NCBI RefSeq assembly: GCF_006636215.1
Contig: NZ_VIFM01000081.1
Span: 1-40,992 of the forward strand
DNA: 40,992 bases
Origin: Myxococcus llanfairpwllgwyngyllgogerychwyrndrobwllllantysiliogogogochensis
GTDB lineage: Bacteria > Myxococcota > Myxococcia > Myxococcales > Myxococcaceae
Direction of reading: 5' to 3'
Numbering within the stretch: the first letter of the stretch is position 1; the number at the start of each line of letters is the position of its first letter. A program made the position numbers and the translations under genes. The notes under the pieces are model-generated. The model searched no databases and was not told the DNA's origin. It saw nothing but the letters and a program-made list of their open reading frames with translations. Below, piece after piece: positions 1 to 8,282 of the stretch.

Positions 1-232
1 AGTGCGCGAAGGCCGTCCCGGGGCGGATGGGCGGGGTGGGGTCGCGGTTCAGCTCGTGGTCCATGGTGTAGAACTCGCGCTCCACCACGTTGCGGACCTC
101 GTCCGTCTGGCGACGGAACTCCCGCATGAACTTGCCGATGGCACGCGCCAGCTCGGGCAGCCGCTGCGGCCCGAGGATGAGCAGCGCGGCCACCGCGATG
201 AGCACCATTTCGCCTGCGCCGATGTTGAACAT
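1..232 (-). CDS. tatB: Twin-arginine translocase subunit TatB-like (partial, 3' end outside window)
   Basis: This is the first 77 codons of a Tat protein-export component. No stop codon occurs before the window edge, so the C-terminus is missing. The start is the ATG at 230-232, which gives the family-typical opening MFNIGAGEM. A single membrane helix covers about residues 8-22, followed by the hinge motif GPQRLPELAR and an amphipathic, charged helix (GKFMREFRRQTDEVRN). TatA and TatB share this plan; the Pro-Glu-Leu-Ala-Arg hinge and the long charged helix fit TatB better. TatB works with TatC at the inner membrane as the receptor for folded twin-arginine precursors. No tatC or tatA gene is visible here; they may lie beyond the edge. 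Confidence 0.8.
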   Translation of the reverse strand, partial: MFNIGAGEMVLIAVAALLILGPQRLPELARAIGKFMREFRRQTDEVRNVVEREFYTMDHELNRDPTPPIRPGTAFAH

Positions 233-340
233 GTCCTGACGGGCTCCCCGAAGCAGCCCGGTTTATCGCGCCCCGGGCCCCCTGGCGCAACCGCTCGACG
301 CTTCCGGACGTCCGCCCGTCACCGTGGGCGGGGGGCAACC

Positions 341-358
341 GGGCCCACCACCGGGCCC
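341..358. terminator. Hairpin downstream of the MFS gene
   Basis: Two copies of the self-complementary hexamer GGGCCC (341-346 and 353-358) are separated by six bases and can pair as a short stem just past the MFS stop codon at 364-366. There is no T-rich tail on either strand. It could terminate the MFS transcript, but the stem is short. Confidence 0.3.
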
Positions 359-363
359 ACACA

Positions 364-1647
364 CTACTGGTGTGGGTGTGCCTGGGGCGACAAGGGGACG
401 GCCAGGCCCTGCTCGGCAGGCACCGCCAGCGCCCGGGCCTGCTCCTTCGAGCGGACCTGACGCTCCACCACCCACAACACCGGCGGCAGCAAGAGCGACA
501 TGCCCATGGACACCCCGGCCACGAGCCCCATTCCGCCCAGCGTGCCGTCCGGCAGGTCCGTCAGGAGCTGCGCGCTGAGGAAGGCGCCCAGGGCCGCGGC
601 CATGTGCTGGACGGCGGACTGCAACGACATGAAGCGCGCGCGCACCGGGTTGTCCGGCACGCGCGAGGTGAGCGTGTTGTAGGACACGTTGCGCACACCC
701 ATCGCCGTCATGAAGAGCACGAAGAGCAGCGGAATCGGCAGCCACTGGGGGTAGCGCACGAAGCCCACGTAGGTGGCGACCAGCACCAGCAGCGAGCCGG
801 CCGTGCCGACCTTGAAGGCCCCGAGCCTGTCCACCAGCGGCCCCGCCAGTCGCAGGGTGATGAAGCTCACGATGCCGCCGACGAAGTACGGCAGCCACAG
901 CAGGTCGCGCGGGTAGCCCAGGTTCTGCTGGAGGTAGGCGGAGATGTTGGGGATGAGGACGAAGCCCGCCATCATCACCACCGCCGTCATGAGGTAGGAC
1001 AGCTGCACCTCGCGGCGACCGAGCAGCTCCAGCACGCCCACCGTCTGCACCGGCCCGCGACCGTTCACCAGGTGTCCTCGCACCGGTGGCAGGAAGAAGA
1101 TGGCGCCCAGCGCCACCAGCAGGCCCAGGCCCGCCACCACGAAGAAGGGCAGACGCCAGCCTCCGTGCTCGGCCAGCTTCAGCGCCATGGGCACCCCCGC
1201 CACCGAGGCGATGGAGAAGGCCCCCATCACCGCGCCCAGCGCCCTGCCCCGCCGCTCCACTGGAATCAGGTCCGCGATGATGGACAGGGACAGCGACGTG
1301 GCGGGCCCACCGAAGATGCCAGCGACGACGCGCGCCATGAGCAGCGTGGACATGCCCGTGGCCAGCCCTCCGGCCGCCGTGGCGAGGACCAGGCCCAGCA
1401 TGGACACCGCCAGCGCCTTGCGCCGGTCGAACCTGTCCAGGAAGTAGCCGCCCGCGAGCCCCGCCACGCTGGCCGCCGCCGTGTACGCGCCGCCGATGGT
1501 GCCGATGTGAGAGGAGGCGATGCCCAGCCCCTTCGCGAAGTCCGGGCCCAGCGGCATCACCATCACGAAGTCCAGGATGTTGACGAACTGGACCGCGCCA
1601 ATCAGGAAGACCACCCAGCGCTCGGAAACCTGTCGCTCTGTCGGCAT
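364..1647 (-). CDS. MFS transporter, DHA1-like
   Basis: This is a 427-residue inner-membrane permease of the major facilitator superfamily. About twelve hydrophobic segments are separated by short loops. The loop between helices 2 and 3 carries the MFS signature as GGYFLDRFDRRKAL (about residues 66-79), and a second charged loop reads PVERRGRALGAVMG. The length and layout are those of drug:H+ antiporter 1-type exporters, such as multidrug or sugar efflux permeases, but no feature fixes the substrate. The protein begins at an ATG at 1645-1647 and ends with a charged cytoplasmic tail. It stands alone between tatB and the chemoreceptor, all on the minus strand, with no adjacent regulator that would hint at an inducer. 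Confidence 0.85.
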   Translation of the reverse strand: MPTERQVSERWVVFLIGAVQFVNILDFVMVMPLGPDFAKGLGIASSHIGTIGGAYTAAASVAGLAGGYFLDRFDRRKALAVSMLGLVLATAAGGLATGMSTLLMARVVAGIFGGPATSLSLSIIADLIPVERRGRALGAVMGAFSIASVAGVPMALKLAEHGGWRLPFFVVAGLGLLVALGAIFFLPPVRGHLVNGRGPVQTVGVLELLGRREVQLSYLMTAVVMMAGFVLIPNISAYLQQNLGYPRDLLWLPYFVGGIVSFITLRLAGPLVDRLGAFKVGTAGSLLVLVATYVGFVRYPQWLPIPLLFVLFMTAMGVRNVSYNTLTSRVPDNPVRARFMSLQSAVQHMAAALGAFLSAQLLTDLPDGTLGGMGLVAGVSMGMSLLLPPVLWVVERQVRSKEQARALAVPAEQGLAVPLSPQAHPHQ

Positions 1648-1690
1648 GCCGACCCAGTCCTAAGCCATTCGCGGGCGCAGCGCACGACTC

Positions 1691-3775
1691 CTACACACGG
1701 AAGCGACGCACCTCGCCCCGGAGGATCTCCGCCTGCCGCTGGAGGTTGTCGATGGCCTCCTCCAATTGCTTGACGGAGCGTGTCTGGTGCTCGGACACGC
1801 CCTTGATGGTCTCCACGGCCTTGAGCACCTGCTCGCTGCCCTTGGTCTGCTCCTTCTGGGCGCGGTTCAGGTGCGTCACCATCTCGTTGATGCTCTCGAT
1901 GGAGCGGGTGATCTGCTTGCTGCCGTGCGCCTGCTCCTGGCTGCTGCGCTGCACGTGGGCGGTGAGCGCCTTCATCTTCTCCGCGCTCTTCATGATCTGC
2001 TCGCCGCCCTTGGCCTGCTCGTTGGAGGCCTTGGAAATCTGCTGCACCGTTTCGCTGATGCGGTGGATGGAGGCCGTCACCTGCTTGCTGCCGCGCGCCT
2101 GCTCCACGGTGGCGCGAGCAATGGCCTTCACCATCTGCGTGGACTTCTGGGTGCTGTCGTTGATTTTGCGCAGCGCCCCTTCGGCCTCGCGGCCCAACTG
2201 CACGCCCTCGTCCACGTTGCGCGCGCCCTGGTTCATCACCACCACGGCGTTGCGGCTCTCCTCCTGGATGCTGCGGATGAGCTCGGCGATTTCCTTGGTG
2301 GACGCACCGGTGCGCTCGGCCAGGTCCTTGATTTCCTCGGCCACCACCGCGAAGCCCTTGCCGTGGTCTCCCGCCTGCGCGGCGATGATGGCGGCGTTGA
2401 GGGCCAACAGGTTGGTCTGCTCGGCCACGTCGTCGATGACGTTGAGGATGTTGCCAATCTCGGAGATGCGCCGGCCCAGGCTGTCGATGACGTCCGCCGT
2501 CGCCCGGCTGGTGTCCTTGATGCGGTCGATGCCGGTGAGCGTCTTGCGCAGCGCCTCCACGCCCGTCTGGGCGTCGTCGAAGACCTGCTCGGACAGGCGC
2601 GCCGTCTCCTTCGCGTTCGCCTCCACCTGACCGATGGCCGCATCCATCTGGCTGATGGCCGAGGACGTCTCCTCCGTGGAGGACGACAGCTCCTGGATGT
2701 TCTTGGCCACCTCCTTGATGGAGAACGTCATCTCCTCAATCGCGCTGGTGGTCTCCTCAACGCTCGCGGCCATCGCCGTGACGTTCTCCGCCACCTCGTC
2801 ATTGGTGGCGGCCATCTCCATGATGGAGGAGCTGCTCTCCTCCGCGCTCTGGTAGAGGACCTCCACGTTCTCCGCGATTCCGCGCAGCGAGGCCATCATC
2901 TCCACCATGGAGGAGGACGTCTCCTCCACGCGGGCCTGGACGGTGCTCGCACCGGAGGACACGGTGGTGCCGGTGCGGTGGATCTGCTCGATGACCCCGG
3001 CCACCACGTCCGACACGCCACGCACCCGGCCCAGCGTGTCGCGCCAGCTCTGGGCGATGCGGTTGAGCGCCTCCGCCAGCAGGCCCAGTTCGTCGCGCGA
3101 GCTGATGTCCACGCGGCCGGTGAGGTCCGCCTCCGCGAGCCTCCGCGCCATGGTCATCATCGCGTCCAGTGGCACGAGGATGAACGCGCGGGAGATGAAG
3201 AAGGCCACGACGAGGAAGAGCGCCAGGCCGATGCCGAACGCCAGCAGCACCACCTGGCGCAGCGAGGTGACGACCTCGTCCAGCGACGAGAAGTTCACCG
3301 CGACCAGCACCTGGCCTGGGCCCTCGCGCAGCACCACCGGGCGCACAATCGCCCGGTTGCCATTGTCGAACAGGGCACCATCCAGGGGCGCGCCGGGACT
3401 GCCCTCCAGCCGCTGCCTCAGGTTCTTCAGCAGCCACGCCTCCGCGCCGGGGGGATGGACGGCCTGCATCCGGCCGTCGGCGCCGAGGACGGCGATGAGC
3501 GCGAAGTCGTCGTCTCCTCCGTGCAGGGCCTCCAGCAGCGGAGGGAGCACGGAGACGGAGGTGTTGGCCAGATCTCGCGCGGCCTGGAGGGCCTTGTCGT
3601 CGCCGTGCTTCGTCAGGCGCGTCTCCAGGAAGTCCTCCACCCGGGCGGGGACGACGAAGAAGAGCGTCCCGAGGATGATAGCGAGCACCACGGCGAAGGA
3701 GCCGAGCAGGATGCTGCGCAGGCCGGGTTTCTTGAAGCGCGGAGCCAAGGCGAGGCACTGTAGGAATGGAAACAC
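1691..3775 (-). CDS. Methyl-accepting chemotaxis protein with extended coiled coil
   Basis: This is a 694-residue transmembrane chemoreceptor. TM1 spans about residues 21-43, a 130-residue periplasmic sensor region 44-173, and TM2 about 174-196. A HAMP segment follows to about 250, then a long cytoplasmic signalling hairpin. The kinase-contact tip is [16 protein letters not shown] with [12 protein letters not shown] (about 455-482). Glutamate-rich modules of the type EE[TS]xS start at 284, 312, 340 and 368. EQxxGxxQ modules start at 558, 586, 614 and 642. Both series have a 28-residue period. The start is a GTG at 3773-3775; no good ribosome-binding site precedes it and no nearby ATG exists, so the exact start is uncertain. 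No che or frz genes are adjacent, so the partner kinase is unknown. The gene is divergent from the deacetylase-family gene. Confidence 0.92.
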   Translation of the reverse strand: MFPFLQCLALAPRFKKPGLRSILLGSFAVVLAIILGTLFFVVPARVEDFLETRLTKHGDDKALQAARDLANTSVSVLPPLLEALHGGDDDFALIAVLGADGRMQAVHPPGAEAWLLKNLRQRLEGSPGAPLDGALFDNGNRAIVRPVVLREGPGQVLVAVNFSSLDEVVTSLRQVVLLAFGIGLALFLVVAFFISRAFILVPLDAMMTMARRLAEADLTGRVDISSRDELGLLAEALNRIAQSWRDTLGRVRGVSDVVAGVIEQIHRTGTTVSSGASTVQARVEETSSSMVEMMASLRGIAENVEVLYQSAEESSSSIMEMAATNDEVAENVTAMAASVEETTSAIEEMTFSIKEVAKNIQELSSSTEETSSAISQMDAAIGQVEANAKETARLSEQVFDDAQTGVEALRKTLTGIDRIKDTSRATADVIDSLGRRISEIGNILNVIDDVAEQTNLLALNAAIIAAQAGDHGKGFAVVAEEIKDLAERTGASTKEIAELIRSIQEESRNAVVVMNQGARNVDEGVQLGREAEGALRKINDSTQKSTQMVKAIARATVEQARGSKQVTASIHRISETVQQISKASNEQAKGGEQIMKSAEKMKALTAHVQRSSQEQAHGSKQITRSIESINEMVTHLNRAQKEQTKGSEQVLKAVETIKGVSEHQTRSVKQLEEAIDNLQRQAEILRGEVRRFRV

Positions 3776-3868
3776 CGACAGGGCAAGAACCGGGGTGGAG
3801 CCCTCGTCCGCCCCTCCGCCCGGCGGGAGCCTGACTTCCCCCCGTCTGGATGCGTAAGGTCATACCCG

Positions 3869-4897
3869 ATGAAGCCCACCCTGCTGCTGACCGACCCCCT
3901 CTTCCTCCAGCACGACCCGGGAGAGGGACACCCGGAATCCCCCGCGCGCTTGCAGCGCATCCTCGGGGTGCTCTCGCGCGCGCCGGTGCGGGGCACGGTG
4001 ATGGCGTCCCCCCGCTCCGCGACGGACGCGGAGTTGATGGCGGTCCACACCCCGGAGCTGCTCACGCGCCTGCGCAAGCTCAGCGGACACCAGGCCCAGA
4101 TTGACGCGGACACCCACGTTTCTCCGGACAGCGTGGATGCGGCACGGCTGGCCGCGGGCGCCTCGGTGCAGGCCGTGGAGGCCGTCATGGCGGGACAGGC
4201 GCGCAACGCCTTCGCGCTGGTGCGTCCTCCCGGACACCACGCGGAGCCGGACCGCGCCATGGGCTTCTGCCTGCTGAACAACGCGGCCATCGCGGCAGAG
4301 GCGGGGCGACGGCTGGGCGCCGAGCGCGTCCTCGTGCTCGACTGGGACGTCCACCACGGCAACGGCACGCAGGCGGCCTTCTGGGGGCGCCGCGACGTGA
4401 TGTACCAGTCGGTGCACCAGTTCCCCTACTACCCGGGCACCGGCGCCACGCCCGAAGTGGGCCGGGGCGCGGGTGAGGGCTACACCGTGAACGTGGGCCT
4501 GCCGGGCGGCAACTCGGACGCGGACTACGGGATGCTCTTCGAGGAGCTGCTCCTGCCGGTGGCCGAGGCCTACCGTCCCCAGTTGGTGCTGGTGTCGGCG
4601 GGCTTCGACCCGCATCAGCACGACCCGATTGGCGGCATGGACGTCACGGAGCGGGGCTTCGCCGCCATGTGCTCCGCGATGCGCGCGCTCGCCGAGCGCG
4701 TCTGTGACGGCAAGCTGGTGCTGCTGCTCGAAGGGGGCTACTCGCTGGAGGGCCTGTCGCAGTCGGTGCATGCCTGCATCGAGGTGCTCGCCGGGCGCAC
4801 CGACAGCTTCCCCACGGGCGACGTCCACACGGACGCGAAGGACGCGCTGGCCGCGAGCCGTCAGGTGATGAAGCAGTATTGGAGCGCGCTGTCGTAG
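3869..4897 (+). CDS. Histone deacetylase superfamily hydrolase (AcuC/HDAC-like)
   Basis: This is a 342-residue zinc amidohydrolase of the arginase/deacetylase fold. All hallmark motifs are present: the HPESPARL segment near the N-terminus, RPPGHHA (His123/His124), GFCLLNN, the metal-binding DWDVHHGNGTQ (Asp158, Asp160, His162, His163), SAGFD (Asp247) and LEGGYS near the C-terminus. Family members remove acetyl groups from lysine side chains or from small acetylated amines such as polyamines. AcuC controls acetyl-CoA synthetase in Bacillus. The substrate here cannot be read from sequence. AAGGT lies upstream of the ATG. The next gene, for an AsmA-like protein, follows after 93 bases on the same strand, so the two may be cotranscribed, though their functions have no obvious link. 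Confidence 0.92.
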   Translation: MKPTLLLTDPLFLQHDPGEGHPESPARLQRILGVLSRAPVRGTVMASPRSATDAELMAVHTPELLTRLRKLSGHQAQIDADTHVSPDSVDAARLAAGASVQAVEAVMAGQARNAFALVRPPGHHAEPDRAMGFCLLNNAAIAAEAGRRLGAERVLVLDWDVHHGNGTQAAFWGRRDVMYQSVHQFPYYPGTGATPEVGRGAGEGYTVNVGLPGGNSDADYGMLFEELLLPVAEAYRPQLVLVSAGFDPHQHDPIGGMDVTERGFAAMCSAMRALAERVCDGKLVLLLEGGYSLEGLSQSVHACIEVLAGRTDSFPTGDVHTDAKDALAASRQVMKQYWSALS

Positions 4898-4990
4898 TCG
4901 GATGTCGACGTGACGCTGCCCCCGGGTGCGATGCCTGGAAGCGCGCGCGTGGCTACCTCCTGACGGACCCGCCGTGCCCGGGAGGGCTTC

Positions 4991-6820
4991 ATGTCCGTCG
5001 AAGCGCCCCGGGCGTCGCGCGCCCCGCCCTGGTTTCGCGCGCGGCGAGGCCGGTGGCGCCTCCTCCTGGGCTGGGGGCTCGTGGTGGTGCTGGCCGTCGA
5101 AGGGCTGTTGAACCTGGTGCTCAATGTCGGGCTCGTGCCCGCGCAACTCGCCAGGGCCACGCCGAGGACGCGGGTGGAGTGGCGCGGAGGCTGGTGGTTG
5201 TGGCCCGGGCCCGTGCACCTCCGAGGCTTCTCCGTGTGGCAGCGGGATGCTCGCGCGGAGTGGCGCATCGACGCGGAGACCGTGGAAGCCCACGCGTCCC
5301 TCTTCGCGCTCCTGTCCCGGCGGGTCCACGCGCAAGGGGTGCGTGCCCAAGGTGTGAGCGTGCACGCGGAGCCCATGCCCGCGATGGAGACCACGCCCAC
5401 GAGACGCCGGCACTCGCATCCGTGGGAAATCGAGCTGCGGGACATCGAGTTGGAGGACCTGCACGAGCTGACGTTGAAGCCGGTGCGCTACGTGGGCCCG
5501 GGTCAGGCGAAGGGCTCGGTGCGGCTGGTCACCGGCCAACGACTCACCGTGACGCTCGACACGCTCCACCTGGAGGACGGCGCGCTGGAGCAGGAGGGAC
5601 GGACCGTGGCGCGCGTGAGGGAGGTGTCGGGCGTGCTGGACCTCGATGCCATCCGAGCCGCTCCGGAGGAGCCGCGCCGGGTGGCGAAGTTCGACGGACG
5701 GATGGGCGTGCGCCTGGAAATTCTCGACCTCGCGTGGCTCGGGGCGCTGCTGTCCCGGGAGCATCCTGACCTGCTGCGTGAGGGCGCCGGACAGCTCGAC
5801 GCGGAGGTGCGCATCCAGGGAGGACACCTGGCCGCGGGCAGTCGCGTGGATGCGAGCGGTGCTCCGCTGGAGCTGCGGGTGGGCCCCGTGCGCGTGCGAG
5901 CCCCCTGGAGTGTTCACGGCGAGGTGACGGAGGACGGAGGCACCGGGGCTCACAGCGTGCTGAAGATGCGCTTCACCCCTGTCCACGTGGAGGGCAAGGC
6001 GGGACGCGTGCTCGAGATACCGGAGGTCTCGCTCACGCTGCGGGCGAAGACGGATGCCCCCGACGCGAAGCCCCAGGTGAAGCACGAACTGCACGTGATG
6101 CGCAGTCGGCCCGTGGACCTGCGGATGCTCAACGCATGGATGGGGAAGACCTTCCACGTGGAGTCGGGTCACGCCACGCTGGAGGCATCGGACAGCACGA
6201 GCGGACAAGAGGAATCACAGCGATTGCGCCTGGACCTCTCTTCGAACCTCGTGGAAGGACGGTGGGCGGGAATCCTCATGCTCGGCAAGGCCTCCGCCGA
6301 AATCGACGCGCGGCGTCTGCGCCTGCACGGCAAGAGCCTGGGCCTGGATGGCTCGGCGCTTCACCTGAACCACGTCTCAGCGGACGTACCGCACATCACG
6401 ATTCGCGGATGGAGTGGGCGCTTCGACCTGCCCCACGCGCGGTTGACCCTGGAGCCCGTCGAGCTGGAGGCACACTTCTCCGCGCACTTCTCCAACGCGG
6501 ACCCGTTCGTCGCGCTGCTCACGGCCGAGAAGAAGCTCCCGGGGTTCCTGTCGCCCTTGCTGGAGGCACGGGACTTGAGGGTCACCGGGCAGGCGCGGAT
6601 GAGCGACGCGGGATTGCAGGTACGCGCGCTGCACGCGAAGGCGGACGGGCTCGAACTGGAGGGCCGCCTGGATACGGCACGGGGAACCACGCACGCGCTC
6701 ATCTACGCGAAGGTGGGAATCCTCTCGGGGGCCATCGAAGTGAAGCCCGGTGACACCCATGTGCAGCTCAAGGACGCACGGCGCTGGTACGAGGAGCGGC
6801 TCCCGACACCCTCTCGCTGA
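4991..6820 (+). CDS. AsmA-like / TamB-like envelope protein, membrane anchored
   Basis: This 609-residue protein has a basic N-terminus, one membrane helix (about residues 24-48) and a long periplasmic part. The periplasmic part is rich in alternating hydrophobic residues and short repeated strands of the type VEAHASLFALL, LDTLHLEDGAL and LRLHGKSLGLDGSALHL. That pattern is typical of AsmA-like and related bridge proteins that carry lipids between membranes. The similarity is of style, not of a diagnostic motif. A His/Arg-rich stretch (TPTRRRHSHPWEIELRDIEL) precedes the first strand-rich block. The start chosen is the ATG at 4991, 93 bases after the deacetylase-family gene. The stop is 17 bases from the end of the convergent exporter gene. 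A plain hypothetical protein cannot be excluded. Confidence 0.7.
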   Translation: MSVEAPRASRAPPWFRARRGRWRLLLGWGLVVVLAVEGLLNLVLNVGLVPAQLARATPRTRVEWRGGWWLWPGPVHLRGFSVWQRDARAEWRIDAETVEAHASLFALLSRRVHAQGVRAQGVSVHAEPMPAMETTPTRRRHSHPWEIELRDIELEDLHELTLKPVRYVGPGQAKGSVRLVTGQRLTVTLDTLHLEDGALEQEGRTVARVREVSGVLDLDAIRAAPEEPRRVAKFDGRMGVRLEILDLAWLGALLSREHPDLLREGAGQLDAEVRIQGGHLAAGSRVDASGAPLELRVGPVRVRAPWSVHGEVTEDGGTGAHSVLKMRFTPVHVEGKAGRVLEIPEVSLTLRAKTDAPDAKPQVKHELHVMRSRPVDLRMLNAWMGKTFHVESGHATLEASDSTSGQEESQRLRLDLSSNLVEGRWAGILMLGKASAEIDARRLRLHGKSLGLDGSALHLNHVSADVPHITIRGWSGRFDLPHARLTLEPVELEAHFSAHFSNADPFVALLTAEKKLPGFLSPLLEARDLRVTGQARMSDAGLQVRALHAKADGLELEGRLDTARGTTHALIYAKVGILSGAIEVKPGDTHVQLKDARRWYEERLPTPSR

Positions 6821-6837
6821 GGCAGCACGTGAAGCCG

Positions 6838-8130
6838 TCACACGTGCCGGGAGGACTCCGCCGGCTTCGCGCGCCTGGCGTCTTCCGTGCGCGCCCGGGC
6901 GTCATGCGACAACCCGAGCATGAAGGCGAACAGCAGGCCCATCACCAGTTGCAAGGCCACGAGGAGCACCTGGAACACGCGGGCGTCGTCGCCCTGCCCC
7001 GGCACACCGAGCAGCGCCAGGATGGCCCGCGTGCCGACGAAGCCCGGCGCGAGCTGGAGCAGACCGGGCATGATGATGGTCGACGGGAGTCGCTCCGGCA
7101 GTCGGCTGTAGAGCTGGCCCGCCACGCCCAGCACGAAGGCGGAGATGAGCGGGCTGCCATTGTCGCCGAACACGCCCTTGGTGAGTTCCTGAACGCCCCA
7201 GGCCAGCAGCACCGCGCCGACAATCCACGGCGTATCGCGCCGCCTCGCGGACATGCAGACCGTCAGCGCCAGGCCCCCCGCTGCGATGATGACCAGCACC
7301 ACGGGCTCAGGGAGCGCGTTCGCATGCAGTTGCACCGGAAGCGGCCCGAACAATCTCCAGAGCGTTCCCGCGGCGCCGATGCCCACCGCCAGCATGAGGA
7401 AGCGCAGCAGCCCATAGGTGAGCCGTGACATCCCCGCCTCCACCGACTCACCCACCAGCTCCGCCGAGCCCAGCGTCACCACCATCGCCGGCACGAGCAG
7501 CGTCACGCCCCCGAAGAGGGCGCGCGCCGCATCGAACGTCGGCAGCACGAAGGTCAGCCCGAACGCGAGCAGTGTCCCTAGAAACGCGGCGAGGAAACTC
7601 TTCTGCAGGTCCATACGCTCGGACTTGAGCGTGCCGAAGTGAATGCCTCCCGCGAGCACCCCCACCACGAGCGCCGCCACCAGCTCCCACCAGCCGCCGC
7701 CGACACGGGCGGCGACCGCCGCGCCGTACACGCCATATGCGAGGTAGACGAGCCACTCGGGGTGCAGCTGATGGGACGCCATGATGCGGTCCAGCTCGGC
7801 GCGGGCCTCGGCCACCGTGCGCTTCCCTCGTGCGATGGACTCCGACAGCAGGAGCAGCGAGGCGGCACGCGTCAGGTTCCAATGCGGATTGAAGGGCAGC
7901 CGGTGGAAGTCGACGCGGCGACTCGCGCCCGAGCGCACCTCCGTCAGCGCGAGCGTCTGGAGGGTGAAGACCTCCACCTCCAGCCCCCAGGCCCGCGCCG
8001 CCTTCTTCACGCGATTCTCCACGCCGAAGGAAGGCACGTAGGACAGGTGCAGCGCCCGCGCGAGGTCGAGCAGCAAGGCCACGGTCGCGTCCTCGTCGAG
8101 CAGCGCCCCGGACTCTGGTGCCTCGCTCAT
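6838..8130 (-). CDS. Threonine/serine exporter, ThrE type (YjjP-YjjB fusion)
   Basis: This is a 430-residue inner-membrane protein. The N-terminal 100 residues are soluble (LLDLARALHLSYVPSFGVENRVKKAARAWG at its start), followed by a cluster of hydrophobic helices, then a second block (from about LPEPVVLVIIAAGGLAL) with the motif GSPLISAFVLGVAGQLYSR. This order matches the DUF1212 (YjjP) domain followed by the DUF3815 (YjjB) domain. They are separate proteins in E. coli and fused in ThrE of Corynebacterium, an exporter of threonine and serine; YjjPB of E. coli is reported to export succinate. The frame stays open to 8286, but a perfect AGGAGG lies nine bases before the ATG at 8128-8130, giving the opening MSEAPESGALLDEDATVALL. 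It ends convergently with the AsmA-like gene. Confidence 0.85.
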   Translation of the reverse strand: MSEAPESGALLDEDATVALLLDLARALHLSYVPSFGVENRVKKAARAWGLEVEVFTLQTLALTEVRSGASRRVDFHRLPFNPHWNLTRAASLLLLSESIARGKRTVAEARAELDRIMASHQLHPEWLVYLAYGVYGAAVAARVGGGWWELVAALVVGVLAGGIHFGTLKSERMDLQKSFLAAFLGTLLAFGLTFVLPTFDAARALFGGVTLLVPAMVVTLGSAELVGESVEAGMSRLTYGLLRFLMLAVGIGAAGTLWRLFGPLPVQLHANALPEPVVLVIIAAGGLALTVCMSARRRDTPWIVGAVLLAWGVQELTKGVFGDNGSPLISAFVLGVAGQLYSRLPERLPSTIIMPGLLQLAPGFVGTRAILALLGVPGQGDDARVFQVLLVALQLVMGLLFAFMLGLSHDARARTEDARRAKPAESSRHV

Positions 8131-8139
8131 GCGCGCCGC

Positions 8140-8145
8140 CCTCCT
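8140..8145 (-). promoter_or_regulatory. Ribosome-binding site deciding the ThrE-type start
   Basis: AGGAGG on the minus strand lies nine bases before the ATG at 8128-8130. The longer open frame reaching 8286 has no such site, so this fixes the likely start. Confidence 0.75.
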
Positions 8146-8282
8146 GGCGACCTGCCCTTCCGACGGAAGCCCGTCTCCCTTCGACGAACCCGAACCGCCC
8201 GCACCTGGAGGTGGGGACCCGTCAGGCACGCGGAAAGCAGCCCTCCGGGGCAACGCCGTGTCGCGCTCCATGCGAAGCCGCG

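Noticed and set aside
1766-3763. Open frame of 665 codons on the plus strand opposite the chemoreceptor gene
   Set aside because: It is the complement of a clear coding gene; the His/Leu/Gly/Arg-rich translation is typical of a shadow frame in high-G+C DNA.
3860-6208. Open frame of 782 codons on the minus strand covering the deacetylase-family and AsmA-like genes
   Set aside because: It is antisense to two well-supported genes, and its composition (His, Arg, Gln, Pro) fits no real protein.
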